Source: a virus. From it: 37,727 bases of DNA. Location: IMG/VR virus record IMGVR_UViG_3300040810_000461, positions 1-37,727 of that record. The stretch is one strand, 5' to 3'. Position 1 is the first letter of the stretch; every line of letters begins with the position of its first letter. This document shows positions 8,636-15,562 of this stretch, one piece after another. A program made the position numbers and the translations under genes. A model generated the notes under the pieces. It saw only the letters and a list, made by a program, of their open reading frames with translations. It was not told where the DNA came from and ran no database searches.

Positions 8636-9322
8636 TCAAACCCTCCGAATCTTAGAGCCAAGGTCCATCGGCTCAGCGTACGGCGTACCGTCAATGACCA
8701 CGCCGCACCCGATGATGGGCTTGAGCTTGAAGTGTCGCCCATAGGCAAAGGCGAGGTGCTTCTGGTTTACGCCGCAGCCTACCGCCATGCCCCATACCAG
8801 CTCCCTGTCGCTAGCCGTGTAGCTCACGCCAAGGTTGCTGTGGTTGTGGCCCGATACGGTGCACTGCATGCGCTGCTTGGCGTCGTTACGGAAGCCGTTC
8901 ACGCCGTTAGCGGTTTCACCGTGATGGTACAGCACGCCATCAATCTCAATCTGCTCCGCCACCTTCCATCCCTCGGGCATCTCAAGCAGCTCTTCAATGG
9001 GCCGCATGTAGATGGAAGGCTCCATGCCCAGCTTGCGTAGCTGCCGTGCCGGGATGCGGTCGTGGTTGCCCAGGATTAGCGTGACGTTAGGGAACGCATC
9101 GTACCAGCGCTTCGCCCGCTCAAGCGCAGACTCATACTCCCCGTGTACGTTGTGCAGCAGCGGCTCGCTGTCGTGGAAGCTGAGGCTGTGGTTGTCAATG
9201 AAGTCACCGATGTGTACCACAGTGTCCACATTCCACAGATCAAACTGCTCCTGACAGAACTCCAAGTAGCCGTCTAGTTCATAGGGCAGGTGTGTGTCTC
9301 CGATGATTCCTACACGTGCCAT
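8636..9322 (-). CDS. Calcineurin-like metallophosphoesterase
   Basis: A 228-residue phosphoesterase with the full metal-site series: GDTH (8-11), GD (39-40), GNHDR (85-89), a His pair HH (133-134) and GHNHS (158-162). The family hydrolyses phosphomono- or diesters with two metal ions. Phage members lie in DNA-replication modules and may act on nucleotides or RNA/DNA ends; the substrate here is unknown. The ATG at 9322 follows AAAGGAG; a longer reading frame upstream overlaps the HNH gene and lacks such a site. The final TGA abuts the GTG of the next gene. Confidence 0.88.
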   Translation of the reverse strand: MARVGIIGDTHLPYELDGYLEFCQEQFDLWNVDTVVHIGDFIDNHSLSFHDSEPLLHNVHGEYESALERAKRWYDAFPNVTLILGNHDRIPARQLRKLGMEPSIYMRPIEELLEMPEGWKVAEQIEIDGVLYHHGETANGVNGFRNDAKQRMQCTVSGHNHSNLGVSYTASDRELVWGMAVGCGVNQKHLAFAYGRHFKLKPIIGCGVVIDGTPYAEPMDLGSKIRRV

Positions 9323-9323
9323 G

Positions 9324-9683
9324 TCACTTACTCCTTTTCTTTGCGTCGCGTTCTTCGTTAGTCTTGATTTGGTGGCAGTCTTTACACAGCACTTGGAATC
9401 CGTCAGCTTCACAGAACATCCTCTCTACGAAGCCGGGGAGGTCGTCGTAGTTCCGTAACGACCCGCACTGTACAATATGATCTACTTCCACCTGCCGTGA
9501 CCCAAACCAGCCGTTGCAGTGTGCGCATACGTAGGTGTTGTATGCTACCTTAGCGGCTTGCTTGGCGCTGTGCTTCGGGCCCCAGCGTTGGAAAGCAGAA
9601 CGGAGGGCGCTACGGATAAAACCAAAGTAGCGTGCCTCCGTCCACTTCCCGTCGTTACGCGTCCTTGCTACCCTCTTAGTCAT
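9324..9683 (-). CDS. HNH endonuclease
   Basis: A 119-residue HNH nuclease. A basic N-terminal half (KWTEARYFGFIRSALRSAFQRW) precedes the domain, which shows CAHC (zinc knuckle, about 53-56), VEVDHI (HNH catalytic His) and LCKDCHQIKTNEER (second CxxC and final His/Asn). Small HNH proteins in this position may be free-standing homing nucleases or replication/packaging nucleases; context between exonuclease and phosphoesterase does not decide. Its ATG at 9683 overlaps the end of a small upstream frame. The ribosome site is weak, so coupling to the upstream frame is likely. Confidence 0.8.
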   Translation of the reverse strand: MTKRVARTRNDGKWTEARYFGFIRSALRSAFQRWGPKHSAKQAAKVAYNTYVCAHCNGWFGSRQVEVDHIVQCGSLRNYDDLPGFVERMFCEADGFQVLCKDCHQIKTNEERDAKKRSK

Positions 9684-9810
9684 CCAGCGTTTCCAATATG
9701 ATTCTAATGCGGTGGCGGTCCTTAAGCCACATTTTGATCATACGCATTAGTGGTTTAAGCTGCTGTGGGTATGTAAGCACATGCTCTACGCGCCCTGCGG
9801 GAACTCCCAC
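9676..9810 (-). CDS. Candidate 44-residue basic micro-protein
   Basis: A frame from GTG 9810 to TAA 9676, with GGGGGAG 5-6 bases upstream of the GTG. It covers the otherwise empty 100 bases between the exonuclease and HNH genes, overlapping the former by 25 and the latter by 8 bases. The peptide is rich in basic and hydrophobic residues (LMRMIKMWLKDRHRIRIILETLDD at the C-terminus), consistent with an amphipathic helix. The interlocking overlaps mirror those of neighbouring genes and would explain how the HNH gene is translated. No family is recognised; a shorter ATG start inside it is possible. Confidence 0.5.
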   Translation of the reverse strand: MGVPAGRVEHVLTYPQQLKPLMRMIKMWLKDRHRIRIILETLDD

Positions 9811-10517
9811 AGCTCCCCCTCTCGCCTGCGAATCCATAGCTGTCTCCCTTGCCGTAGTAGCCAGTCGTCTAGTATCGCCTCCTTCTCGTCAACGCACATG
9901 CCAACCTTGTCGAATGCTTCAGAGTATACGTTGCGCACATACTGATACATTTCGGCAGCATCATACATGTCTTCGATTGGATCAAGGATTGAGCGCATAG
10001 CTTTCTGGCCCAAGCGCTTGAACAATCCGGGGATGTTGTCGGTTGCGTCTCCTGTGATTAGCTGCTTGTAAAAGAAGCGGTCTGCATCTTCGGGTGACAC
10101 GTTGAATAACTCCCTGCGTCGCCAGTTCCAGTGCCAGCCAGGAACGCCATACAGGTCTTTGTCTAGCGTTGCGATGCCGTGGCCGTGCTGACACGCCATA
10201 TAGCCAAGCTTGTCGTCTGCCTCCTCGCCTTCCACAACCTCAGCGCCCAAGGTGTCGATCATGTACTCCTTGAGCGCTGAGAAGTGTTGCGGCTTGTCGG
10301 ACTTACGGTTTCCTTTGTACGGGTAGGTGTCACAGGCGTAGTCGTGACGGTAGTTCCCCTTCCCGGTTAGGTAGATTTCGACGCCCTCCGCCTGCAATTC
10401 GACCATGATCGTTTCACAAACGGAGCGCACCGAACGACACGCAAAGGCAATGGGGTCATCCTTGGCGGCGAACGCCACGCTGTACAGAATGATGTCGCCG
10501 TCCAGACCCCAGCGCAT
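9786..10517 (-). CDS. 5'-3' exonuclease (T7 gp6 / FEN-like)
   Basis: A 243-residue FEN/PIN-type nuclease. It shows N-terminal metal Asp residues (GLDGD, 4-8), the EEADD acidic cluster (98-102), TLDKDLY (117-123), and the helix-3-turn-helix signature GDATDNIPG (156-164). T7 gp6-type enzymes remove RNA primers and degrade host DNA during replication and recombination. The start overlaps the stop of the SSB gene (TAATG), so the two are co-translated. Although short, about 240 residues, every expected metal ligand block can be seen. Confidence 0.88.
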   Translation of the reverse strand: MRWGLDGDIILYSVAFAAKDDPIAFACRSVRSVCETIMVELQAEGVEIYLTGKGNYRHDYACDTYPYKGNRKSDKPQHFSALKEYMIDTLGAEVVEGEEADDKLGYMACQHGHGIATLDKDLYGVPGWHWNWRRRELFNVSPEDADRFFYKQLITGDATDNIPGLFKRLGQKAMRSILDPIEDMYDAAEMYQYVRNVYSEAFDKVGMCVDEKEAILDDWLLRQGRQLWIRRREGELWEFPQGA

Positions 10518-10963
10518 TACAACACCTCTTCCAAAGCGCTTTCGTCTAAGCTGACTTCAGGCTTAGCCAGCTCTTCGATAGACATGCTAACTAGCGAAGG
10601 TCGAGTCACGCCGTCACGTGCCTTGTATGCCTTGATCCTAGCGCGCACTACGGTACCATACCCGATCTCGCGGGGGCTGCCCTCAAAGGGCGTCTTGCCG
10701 TCGTCTTCAAACAAGATGTTAAACTTGCCGCTGTTATCAATAGGGTACTGCGACTTGCACTCAATGAACCGACCGCGTGCGTACTTATCGTCAGGCTTTT
10801 GCTTAGTCTCCACGCCTAGCTCTTCTAGCCGCTCAACAGCACGGTCGCTAAGGTTGGTGAGCTGCACACCATACTTGCCGGTGGGTGCTTTATTGAAAAC
10901 AATCTGGTCCACCAAGGACGGAAAGCTAACGGTAGCGCGAAGTTGAACGATTTGGTTTTCCAT
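10517..10963 (-). CDS. Single-stranded DNA-binding protein (T7 gp2.5-like)
   Basis: A 148-residue protein starting at ATG 10963 behind AAGGAAC. It has an OB-like beta-rich body (residues 5-125, including GTVVRARIKAYKARDGVTRPSLVSMSIEELA) and an acidic C-terminal tail (EVSLDESALEEVL). Gp2.5-type SSBs use such a tail to contact polymerase and helicase. It has its own promoter just upstream (11010-11038) and is immediately followed by the exonuclease. The family assignment is from context and tail, since these proteins diverge fast. Confidence 0.75.
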   Translation of the reverse strand: MENQIVQLRATVSFPSLVDQIVFNKAPTGKYGVQLTNLSDRAVERLEELGVETKQKPDDKYARGRFIECKSQYPIDNSGKFNILFEDDGKTPFEGSPREIGYGTVVRARIKAYKARDGVTRPSLVSMSIEELAKPEVSLDESALEEVL

Positions 10964-11009
10964 GTTTAGTTCCTTGTTAGTTGTGTGGCCGGTGTTGACC
11001 ACTGATATT

Positions 11010-11038
11010 ATCTTCTCATACTTTGCTTTGTTTGTCAA
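11010..11038 (-). promoter_or_regulatory. Predicted sigma70-type promoter for SSB/exonuclease genes
   Basis: On the minus strand: TTGACA (11038-11033), 17-base spacer, GAAGAT (11015-11010) preceded by TATGA, so an extended -10 (TGA-GAAGAT). The predicted start is near 11003, 40 bases upstream of the SSB ATG. The -35 begins 4 bases after the stop of the HNH-AP2 gene. Confidence 0.75.
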
Positions 11039-11041
11039 GCG

Positions 11042-11566
11042 TTATGCGACCCTACCATGGTTAACATGAAAGCCGTACTTAACGTCTGCCGCAGCGCGGG
11101 CCGCTACTGCGTCTTCTTTGTTTTTAAAACCGCCTAAATAAAACCATTTTTTATTTGCGTATATGCGTGCCATCCAGCGCTTTGCTTTTTTGTTAAAGTA
11201 AACACCGACGTATCCTGATGTGTTGTTTTTACGAAGCGCTGCATTTTTAGAATTAGTAGCGCTATCCACCATACGAAGATTACTTATTCGGTTGTCGGAC
11301 CTATTGCCGTTAATGTGGTCGATTTCAAACATCCCCGCGTCCCAGCCAGTTGCCATTTTGTAGCAAACACGATGCGCTCTGTAACGTACGTTATCAATAC
11401 AAACAATAACGTATCCAACAGAATTGTCTACGATTCCAGCAACGTCTCCAGCTTTAGCAGTGCCTCTTCGATTGACTTTCCAGCGCAACTGTCCGGTTTG
11501 TGGGTTATAGGCCAGAAGCTCATTAAGCCTTTGGCTAGACGGCAGCATTTTAATTTTACGGTTCAT
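11042..11566 (-). CDS. HNH homing endonuclease with AP2 DNA-binding domain
   Basis: A 174-residue protein with an HNH core at about residues 80-110 (FEIDHINGNRSDNRISNLRMV and NSKNAA) and a C-terminal AP2 domain at about 115-160 (NTSGYVGVYF, WMARIYANKKWFYLGGFKNKEDAVAARAAA). This is the classic free-standing HNH-AP2 homing endonuclease, a selfish gene that cuts cognate alleles lacking it. It sits between polA and SSB, its ATG overlapping the polA stop (TGATG). It is visibly more AT-rich with longer A/T runs than its neighbours, consistent with recent transfer. It probably has no essential role in replication. Confidence 0.92.
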   Translation of the reverse strand: MNRKIKMLPSSQRLNELLAYNPQTGQLRWKVNRRGTAKAGDVAGIVDNSVGYVIVCIDNVRYRAHRVCYKMATGWDAGMFEIDHINGNRSDNRISNLRMVDSATNSKNAALRKNNTSGYVGVYFNKKAKRWMARIYANKKWFYLGGFKNKEDAVAARAAADVKYGFHVNHGRVA

Positions 11567-13206
11567 CAGTGAGTCTCGCTCCAGTTGTCTCCAATTTTGT
11601 ACTCGCCGTCCAGCGGACAGCGCAACTCTAGCGTACGTCCTGCCTCCCTTATCGCGTTACGGAACACTGCGCCTACACGCTGCGCATACTCTTCAGGCAC
11701 CTCTACCTGAAACTCATCGTGCACCTGCGCTACCAACTTGTACGGGTAGCGGTAGGTTGCTAGCTTTTGCGTAGCAATCACAAGCGCTTGCTTCATGACG
11801 ATAGCACCGGCGGATTGCAGCAAGGTGTTGAGTGCTGCATGTTCGCTGCGTATCAGCACACGGCGCCCGTCAAGTCCCGGTAAGCTACCCCCAAGCCCAT
11901 GCCTAGCCACCTTGTTGATTAGCTTCAGGAGGGCAGGTAGGCTGTCTAGGAAGCGCTGCTTAAGCTGTGCGCCCTTGCGTGACGAGCCGCCCACAATGCT
12001 CCCGATCTTGGCATCACCGGCACCGTACAGGAACGCATAGATAAACGTCTTGGCCTGCGCTCTGGTCTCTAAGCCAGCGGCCTCTTGATTGTAGGTGTGG
12101 ATGTCGCCGTTAAGGATAAGGTCCGTGTACTCTTCATCGTTCATGTAGTGGGCTAACATGCGTAGCTCAAGGCCAGAGGCGTCAATACCGACAAGCTTGC
12201 TGCCCTCAGGCACAACGAAGCATTGGCGGTACAGAGAGTCGCTGGGTATCTGTGCCATGTTAGGGCTGCTGTGCGTCATTCGGCCCGTCACGGCACCGCA
12301 GGTGTTCACATAGCCGTGGATGCGGCCATCGTCCTGCACAGCATCAAGCCAAGACTTGAGCATGGCGTAGCGCTTCTGCAGCGTAAGGTACTCAAGGACC
12401 AGCATAGCTTCCGGTACGTGTTCATTCTGCTTGAGCGTAGTCTCGTCCACCTTGGGCTTACCGCTGGGCGTGGTGTCTTTCCACACGGCGCCTTTGGCAG
12501 ACAAGCGCTCCGCTATTTGGGGGCGTGAGCCTACGTTGAACGATGTCACCTTGTCCTTCAGACGCTTGCCGGTCTTCTCAGACCAACGCTCCTCCACGAT
12601 GGGCGGGAAGATAGCCTGTAACTCCTCTTCGATTTCACGCATGCGCTGCTCATGTTCACAGTAAAGGTTGCAGGCTGTGTTGAAGTCGAAGGCGAATCCG
12701 TTAGCGACTTGCTGCTCCGTAGCCTTAGCGACAGCATGCTCAAGGTCACGGGACTGCTGGCTGAAGCCTTGCTCGTTAAGCTGGGAGTTGATGTGTTCAT
12801 ACACGTCCCAGTTAGCGCGGCAGTCTTGCAGGCAGTAGTGGATCATACTGTCCGTCAGGCCCTTGTCGAAGTCAGCTAAGTCAAACTCTTCCTTGAGTTC
12901 TTTACCGACACGCAGCGCCCAGTCCTTGAGCTTGTGTCCGCCCTCAATGGCGGGGTTGAGGAGACGGCCCAGGACTAGAGTGTCCTGAACCGCCCCGCTC
13001 CACTTCCAGCCCCAGACGCGCTCTAGGACCGGAAGGTCGAAGGCCACTAGGTTGTGACCGATGATGGTGTCAACTCCGCGTAGAGCGTCCCATAATGCGG
13101 ATGACGTGGTGCAGGACACGGCTTCGTTCCGATCGGGTAGGTACACGCCCGCCATCCAGATCATGTCGTGGGCTAGGTTCGTTTCGATGTCCAATACTGC
13201 TTTCAT
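11566..13206 (-). CDS. polA: Family A DNA polymerase (T7-like) with 3'-5' exonuclease
   Basis: A 546-residue replicative polymerase. The exonuclease domain has DIE (6-8), HNLVAFD (51-57) and YCLQD (124-128). The polymerase domain has motif A GIDASGLELRM (340-350), motif B R382..K386..Y390..Y394, and motif C HDE (496-498). The residue equivalent to E. coli position 762 is Tyr390, as in T7, a state usually linked with lytic phages. It is shorter than T7 polymerase (704), and I see no obvious thioredoxin-binding insertion. The ATG at 13206 follows a run of five G. It lies downstream of its own promoter and leader gene. Confidence 0.95.
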   Translation of the reverse strand: MKAVLDIETNLAHDMIWMAGVYLPDRNEAVSCTTSSALWDALRGVDTIIGHNLVAFDLPVLERVWGWKWSGAVQDTLVLGRLLNPAIEGGHKLKDWALRVGKELKEEFDLADFDKGLTDSMIHYCLQDCRANWDVYEHINSQLNEQGFSQQSRDLEHAVAKATEQQVANGFAFDFNTACNLYCEHEQRMREIEEELQAIFPPIVEERWSEKTGKRLKDKVTSFNVGSRPQIAERLSAKGAVWKDTTPSGKPKVDETTLKQNEHVPEAMLVLEYLTLQKRYAMLKSWLDAVQDDGRIHGYVNTCGAVTGRMTHSSPNMAQIPSDSLYRQCFVVPEGSKLVGIDASGLELRMLAHYMNDEEYTDLILNGDIHTYNQEAAGLETRAQAKTFIYAFLYGAGDAKIGSIVGGSSRKGAQLKQRFLDSLPALLKLINKVARHGLGGSLPGLDGRRVLIRSEHAALNTLLQSAGAIVMKQALVIATQKLATYRYPYKLVAQVHDEFQVEVPEEYAQRVGAVFRNAIREAGRTLELRCPLDGEYKIGDNWSETH

Positions 13207-13279
13207 TTCGATAACCCCCTAGCCTACTAAACTCTTCCTGTTCTTGCAGTGCGATTACGTAGTCACCCATTCGACTCAT
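13070..13279 (-). CDS. Small leader gene overlapping polA
   Basis: A 69-residue frame whose ATG at 13279 has an excellent ribosome site (AAAGGAG, 6 bases away), the first on the transcript from the promoter at 13377-13406. The N-terminal 25 residues (MSRMGDYVIALQEQEEF...) look like a genuine small phage protein. The rest overlaps the first 137 bases of polA in another frame and is Arg/Ser-rich. Either a short protein has been extended into polA, or this is a translated leader that couples to polA initiation. No function is known. Confidence 0.5.
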   Translation of the reverse strand: MSRMGDYVIALQEQEEFSRLGGYRNESSIGHRNEPSPRHDLDGGRVPTRSERSRVLHHVIRIMGRSTRS

Positions 13280-13296
13280 AGTATGCTCCTTTACGC

Positions 13297-13364
13297 TAGC
13301 GTTACGTAAGCGCTACGGCCTAACTACTTACGGCTTAAGCTGTATTAGGTTTGCCGTAACGCTA
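13297..13364 (-). promoter_or_regulatory. Inverted repeat in the leader of the polA transcript
   Basis: CGTAACGCTA (13355-13364) and TAGCGTTACG (13297-13306) are perfect 10-base complements separated by 48 bases. A competing shorter pair, CGTAAG (13305-13310) and CTTACG (13327-13332), lies inside and overlaps the first stem. The outer stem starts about 6 bases after the predicted transcript start and ends about 6 bases before the AAAGGAG ribosome site. Confidence 0.55.
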
Positions 13365-13376
13365 CATAACGGTTTT

Positions 13377-13406
13377 ATCTTACCATACGGAGCGGGGGTG
13401 TGTCAA
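13377..13406 (-). promoter_or_regulatory. Predicted sigma70-type promoter for polA
   Basis: Minus strand: TTGACA (13406-13401), 18-base spacer, TAAGAT (13382-13377) preceded by TATGG (extended -10). The -35 overlaps the TGA stop codon of the RNR gene. Downstream are the leader gene and polA. Confidence 0.8.
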
Positions 13407-15313
13407 GCCCCAGAGCCTACAACTTCACAAACACCGCCAGTGCAAGCAAGCTCTTGGCTTCCGGTGGTGGTGTCGCCACGCTCAAAGGCAGGCAGAGCAG
13501 CCCAGTCAATCTCAGGCATGTGAGCTGACAGCTCCTTGTACTCCTGCTCCGTAAGCTCCTGATAGGGCGCCTGACGGTACGTGCCGTTGTCGTAGGGCAA
13601 CAGGCTGATACCGGACATGATGTCCCAGTTGTCCCAAATCCACTGGCATACAGCGAAGAATTCGTCTTCCTTGTAGTACACAGTGATGGACGGCTTGTGT
13701 TCGCACCAGTGCAACTGATACTGCTTCCAGACTTCAAGCTGTCCGATAGCGCCAACATCGTTACGGAAGATGGAGGTCTTCGGTGCTTCAATCGGGAAGC
13801 TGAACACGGTGGTGGTGTCAGGCTTCATGACGCACGCCTCATACGGTACACCCTGAGCGCGCAGGAAGTCCGTCATCGGGTCTTTGTTGTCCTGGCGTAC
13901 CGTGCGTACGTAGTACCGTGAGTAGTTAGGGTGGATGCCTGACGCACACAGCGCAAGCTGACTCACCGTACCGCTTGGCTTAACGCACGTGATGGCAGCA
14001 GCAGGGTTGATGTCAAGGCTCTCAGCCCACTGCTTGTTCACGTTGATGGCACGCTCACGCATGACGGTCAGCCACTCTTCAAGCTTCTTGTTACCCTTGC
14101 TGCCGTTAAGCACGGGGTGGTCCATGAGGCCCGTCAAGCTGACGCCAAGCAGCGCTTCCTCCTCGCAGTTCTTCTTCCACACAGAGCGCAGGTAGCGGAA
14201 GTTGGTGAGCGTAGCTTGCAGCGTACCGAAAGCCGTGGCGATCTCAACCTTCTCCAGAAGTTGGTCAAGCGTATCGGTGGAGCGTACAATCACTTCGCTC
14301 AAGTTGCAGAACTCAGCAGGGCGCAGGAGGATTTCGCTGCACGGATTACACCCAAAGGCTGCGGTGTTGTCACGCCGTCCGTTACGCCCCGCAATGTTGC
14401 GTGCTGCTTCCCGTGAGAAGATGCCACGCTCACCTGAATAGCTTTCATACAAAGCTTTCATCTCGCTCATGAAGAACGGGAAGTCAGGCTTCTCGTCATA
14501 AACTGCGCTGTTGTTAGCCAAGGCACGCTGGCCGTTCTGGTTCCACCACTGTCCAGACTTAGCCGCCTGCATGCGGTCAGACACAGGGCTGGACAGGCTG
14601 ATAAGTGCACTGCGGCGCACGCCGCCCACCACCACGATCTCAGCGATCTTACAGCAGATGTCATGGCACTCTAGGTCCGTGAGCTTACGGCCAGCAGCGC
14701 CCTTGAACACGTCCACAAGGAAGCGGTGCAGGTCTTCCAGCGGCTCCGGCCCAGACGCCCTGCCACCAAAGGTCTTGAGCCGTGCGCCAGCGGGGCGGAC
14801 TTGGGAGTAGTCAAGCTTGGGCACCTCGCCAGCGTAGAGCATGGCGATTAGCTGCCGCGTACTCTTAGCCCAGCCAATCTTGCTGTCCGCTACGACAATC
14901 GTGGTGTCCGTATCGGCAAACTCTTCGGCCACGACGGGCAGCTTCTTAACTTCCTCACGCTCTACGCTGAAGCCTACGCCCGTGCCGCAGAGCAGGATGT
15001 ACATCAGCTCGTCAAAGGCTTTCGGGTCATTGATGGCAAGGTAGGCGCAGTTAAAGCCAGCCACGTTGTCACGGTCCAGCGCAGGGCCTGCCGTCATGAG
15101 AGCGCGCATGCTGGGTACTACGTCAAGGTCATGGATAGCTTTCTTGAAGCGCGTGGCTTCGTTGCTGCTGACCATGCCCTTGTCTTTCCAGTAGTTGACG
15201 TAGCGGTTAACCGTCTCGTCCCACGTCTCGCGGCGCTGCTCGTCCTCCAGCCAGCGAGCGTACCGGCTCGCATGAATGAAGGCGCTGTAGCTTGGATTGC
15301 TTGTCGGAATCAT
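13403..15313 (-). CDS. nrdJ: Class II (adenosylcobalamin-dependent) ribonucleoside-triphosphate reductase
   Basis: A 636-residue monomeric class II RNR, making deoxynucleotides from ribonucleotides with coenzyme B12 and no oxygen requirement. Key residues match the Lactobacillus leichmannii enzyme: C89 (C119), radical C325 in NPCSEI (C408) with E327 (E410), C336 in EFCNLSE (C419), and the C-terminal redox pair C624/C629 (C731/C736). It depends on cobalamin that the phage does not make, so the host must synthesise or import it. The ATG at 15313 follows AAAGGAG. The stop overlaps the -35 of the polA promoter. Confidence 0.95.
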   Translation of the reverse strand: MIPTSNPSYSAFIHASRYARWLEDEQRRETWDETVNRYVNYWKDKGMVSSNEATRFKKAIHDLDVVPSMRALMTAGPALDRDNVAGFNCAYLAINDPKAFDELMYILLCGTGVGFSVEREEVKKLPVVAEEFADTDTTIVVADSKIGWAKSTRQLIAMLYAGEVPKLDYSQVRPAGARLKTFGGRASGPEPLEDLHRFLVDVFKGAAGRKLTDLECHDICCKIAEIVVVGGVRRSALISLSSPVSDRMQAAKSGQWWNQNGQRALANNSAVYDEKPDFPFFMSEMKALYESYSGERGIFSREAARNIAGRNGRRDNTAAFGCNPCSEILLRPAEFCNLSEVIVRSTDTLDQLLEKVEIATAFGTLQATLTNFRYLRSVWKKNCEEEALLGVSLTGLMDHPVLNGSKGNKKLEEWLTVMRERAINVNKQWAESLDINPAAAITCVKPSGTVSQLALCASGIHPNYSRYYVRTVRQDNKDPMTDFLRAQGVPYEACVMKPDTTTVFSFPIEAPKTSIFRNDVGAIGQLEVWKQYQLHWCEHKPSITVYYKEDEFFAVCQWIWDNWDIMSGISLLPYDNGTYRQAPYQELTEQEYKELSAHMPEIDWAALPAFERGDTTTGSQELACTGGVCEVVGSGA

Positions 15314-15428
15314 TTACTTCTCCTTTGTTGAAATACATACGTTCTAACTTATCTAGCTTCTTAGACACTTGGTCTAACAATCTTTCCAGCTCCTCGACAC
15401 GAAGCGCTGAGGCTGAGCGGGGACGCAT
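15207..15428 (-). CDS. Small coiled-coil protein overlapping the RNR start
   Basis: A 73-residue frame from ATG 15428 behind GGAGGAATTAGG, overlapping the DUF1289 gene upstream (55 bases) and the RNR 5' end (107 bases). Residues 8-32 (ALRVEELERLLDQVSKKLDKLERM) form an evident amphipathic helix or coiled coil; the remainder is basic. The strong ribosome site and central position in the chain support translation, while the long overlap with RNR in another frame makes the C-terminal half doubtful. No family is recognised. Confidence 0.5.
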   Translation of the reverse strand: MRPRSASALRVEELERLLDQVSKKLDKLERMYFNKGEVNDSDKQSKLQRLHSCEPVRSLAGGRAAPRDVGRDG

Positions 15429-15562
15429 CCTAATTCCTCCATAATTTGTTCACGTTCTGCGTCAGTGTAGCGACGCCACATGACAATCTGCTCTTTGGTT
15501 CTACCGCAGCCAGTGCATACGTCCCCCTCCAACTCACACTCGCTGCGACACGGCGACTTCAC
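15374..15562 (-). CDS. DUF1289 family Cys-rich protein
   Basis: A 62-residue protein starting at GTG 15562, behind GGAGGAAGCACT and overlapping the primase-helicase stop as GTGA. It carries the DUF1289 pattern: SPC at the start, then C5, C9, C16 and C19 in VCTGCGRT, followed by a WRRYTDAEREQIM helix. Bacterial DUF1289 proteins are small, probably metal-binding and of unknown function, usually found on proteobacterial chromosomes. Its place between primase-helicase and RNR suggests an accessory role in replication or nucleotide supply, but this is only context. Confidence 0.85.
   Translation of the reverse strand: MKSPCRSECELEGDVCTGCGRTKEQIVMWRRYTDAEREQIMEELGCVPAQPQRFVSRSWKDC

Noticed and set aside
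8748-9254. Plus-strand frames within the phosphoesterase region
   Set aside because: Shadows of a minus-strand gene with complete metal-binding motifs; no ribosome sites or promoter on the plus strand.
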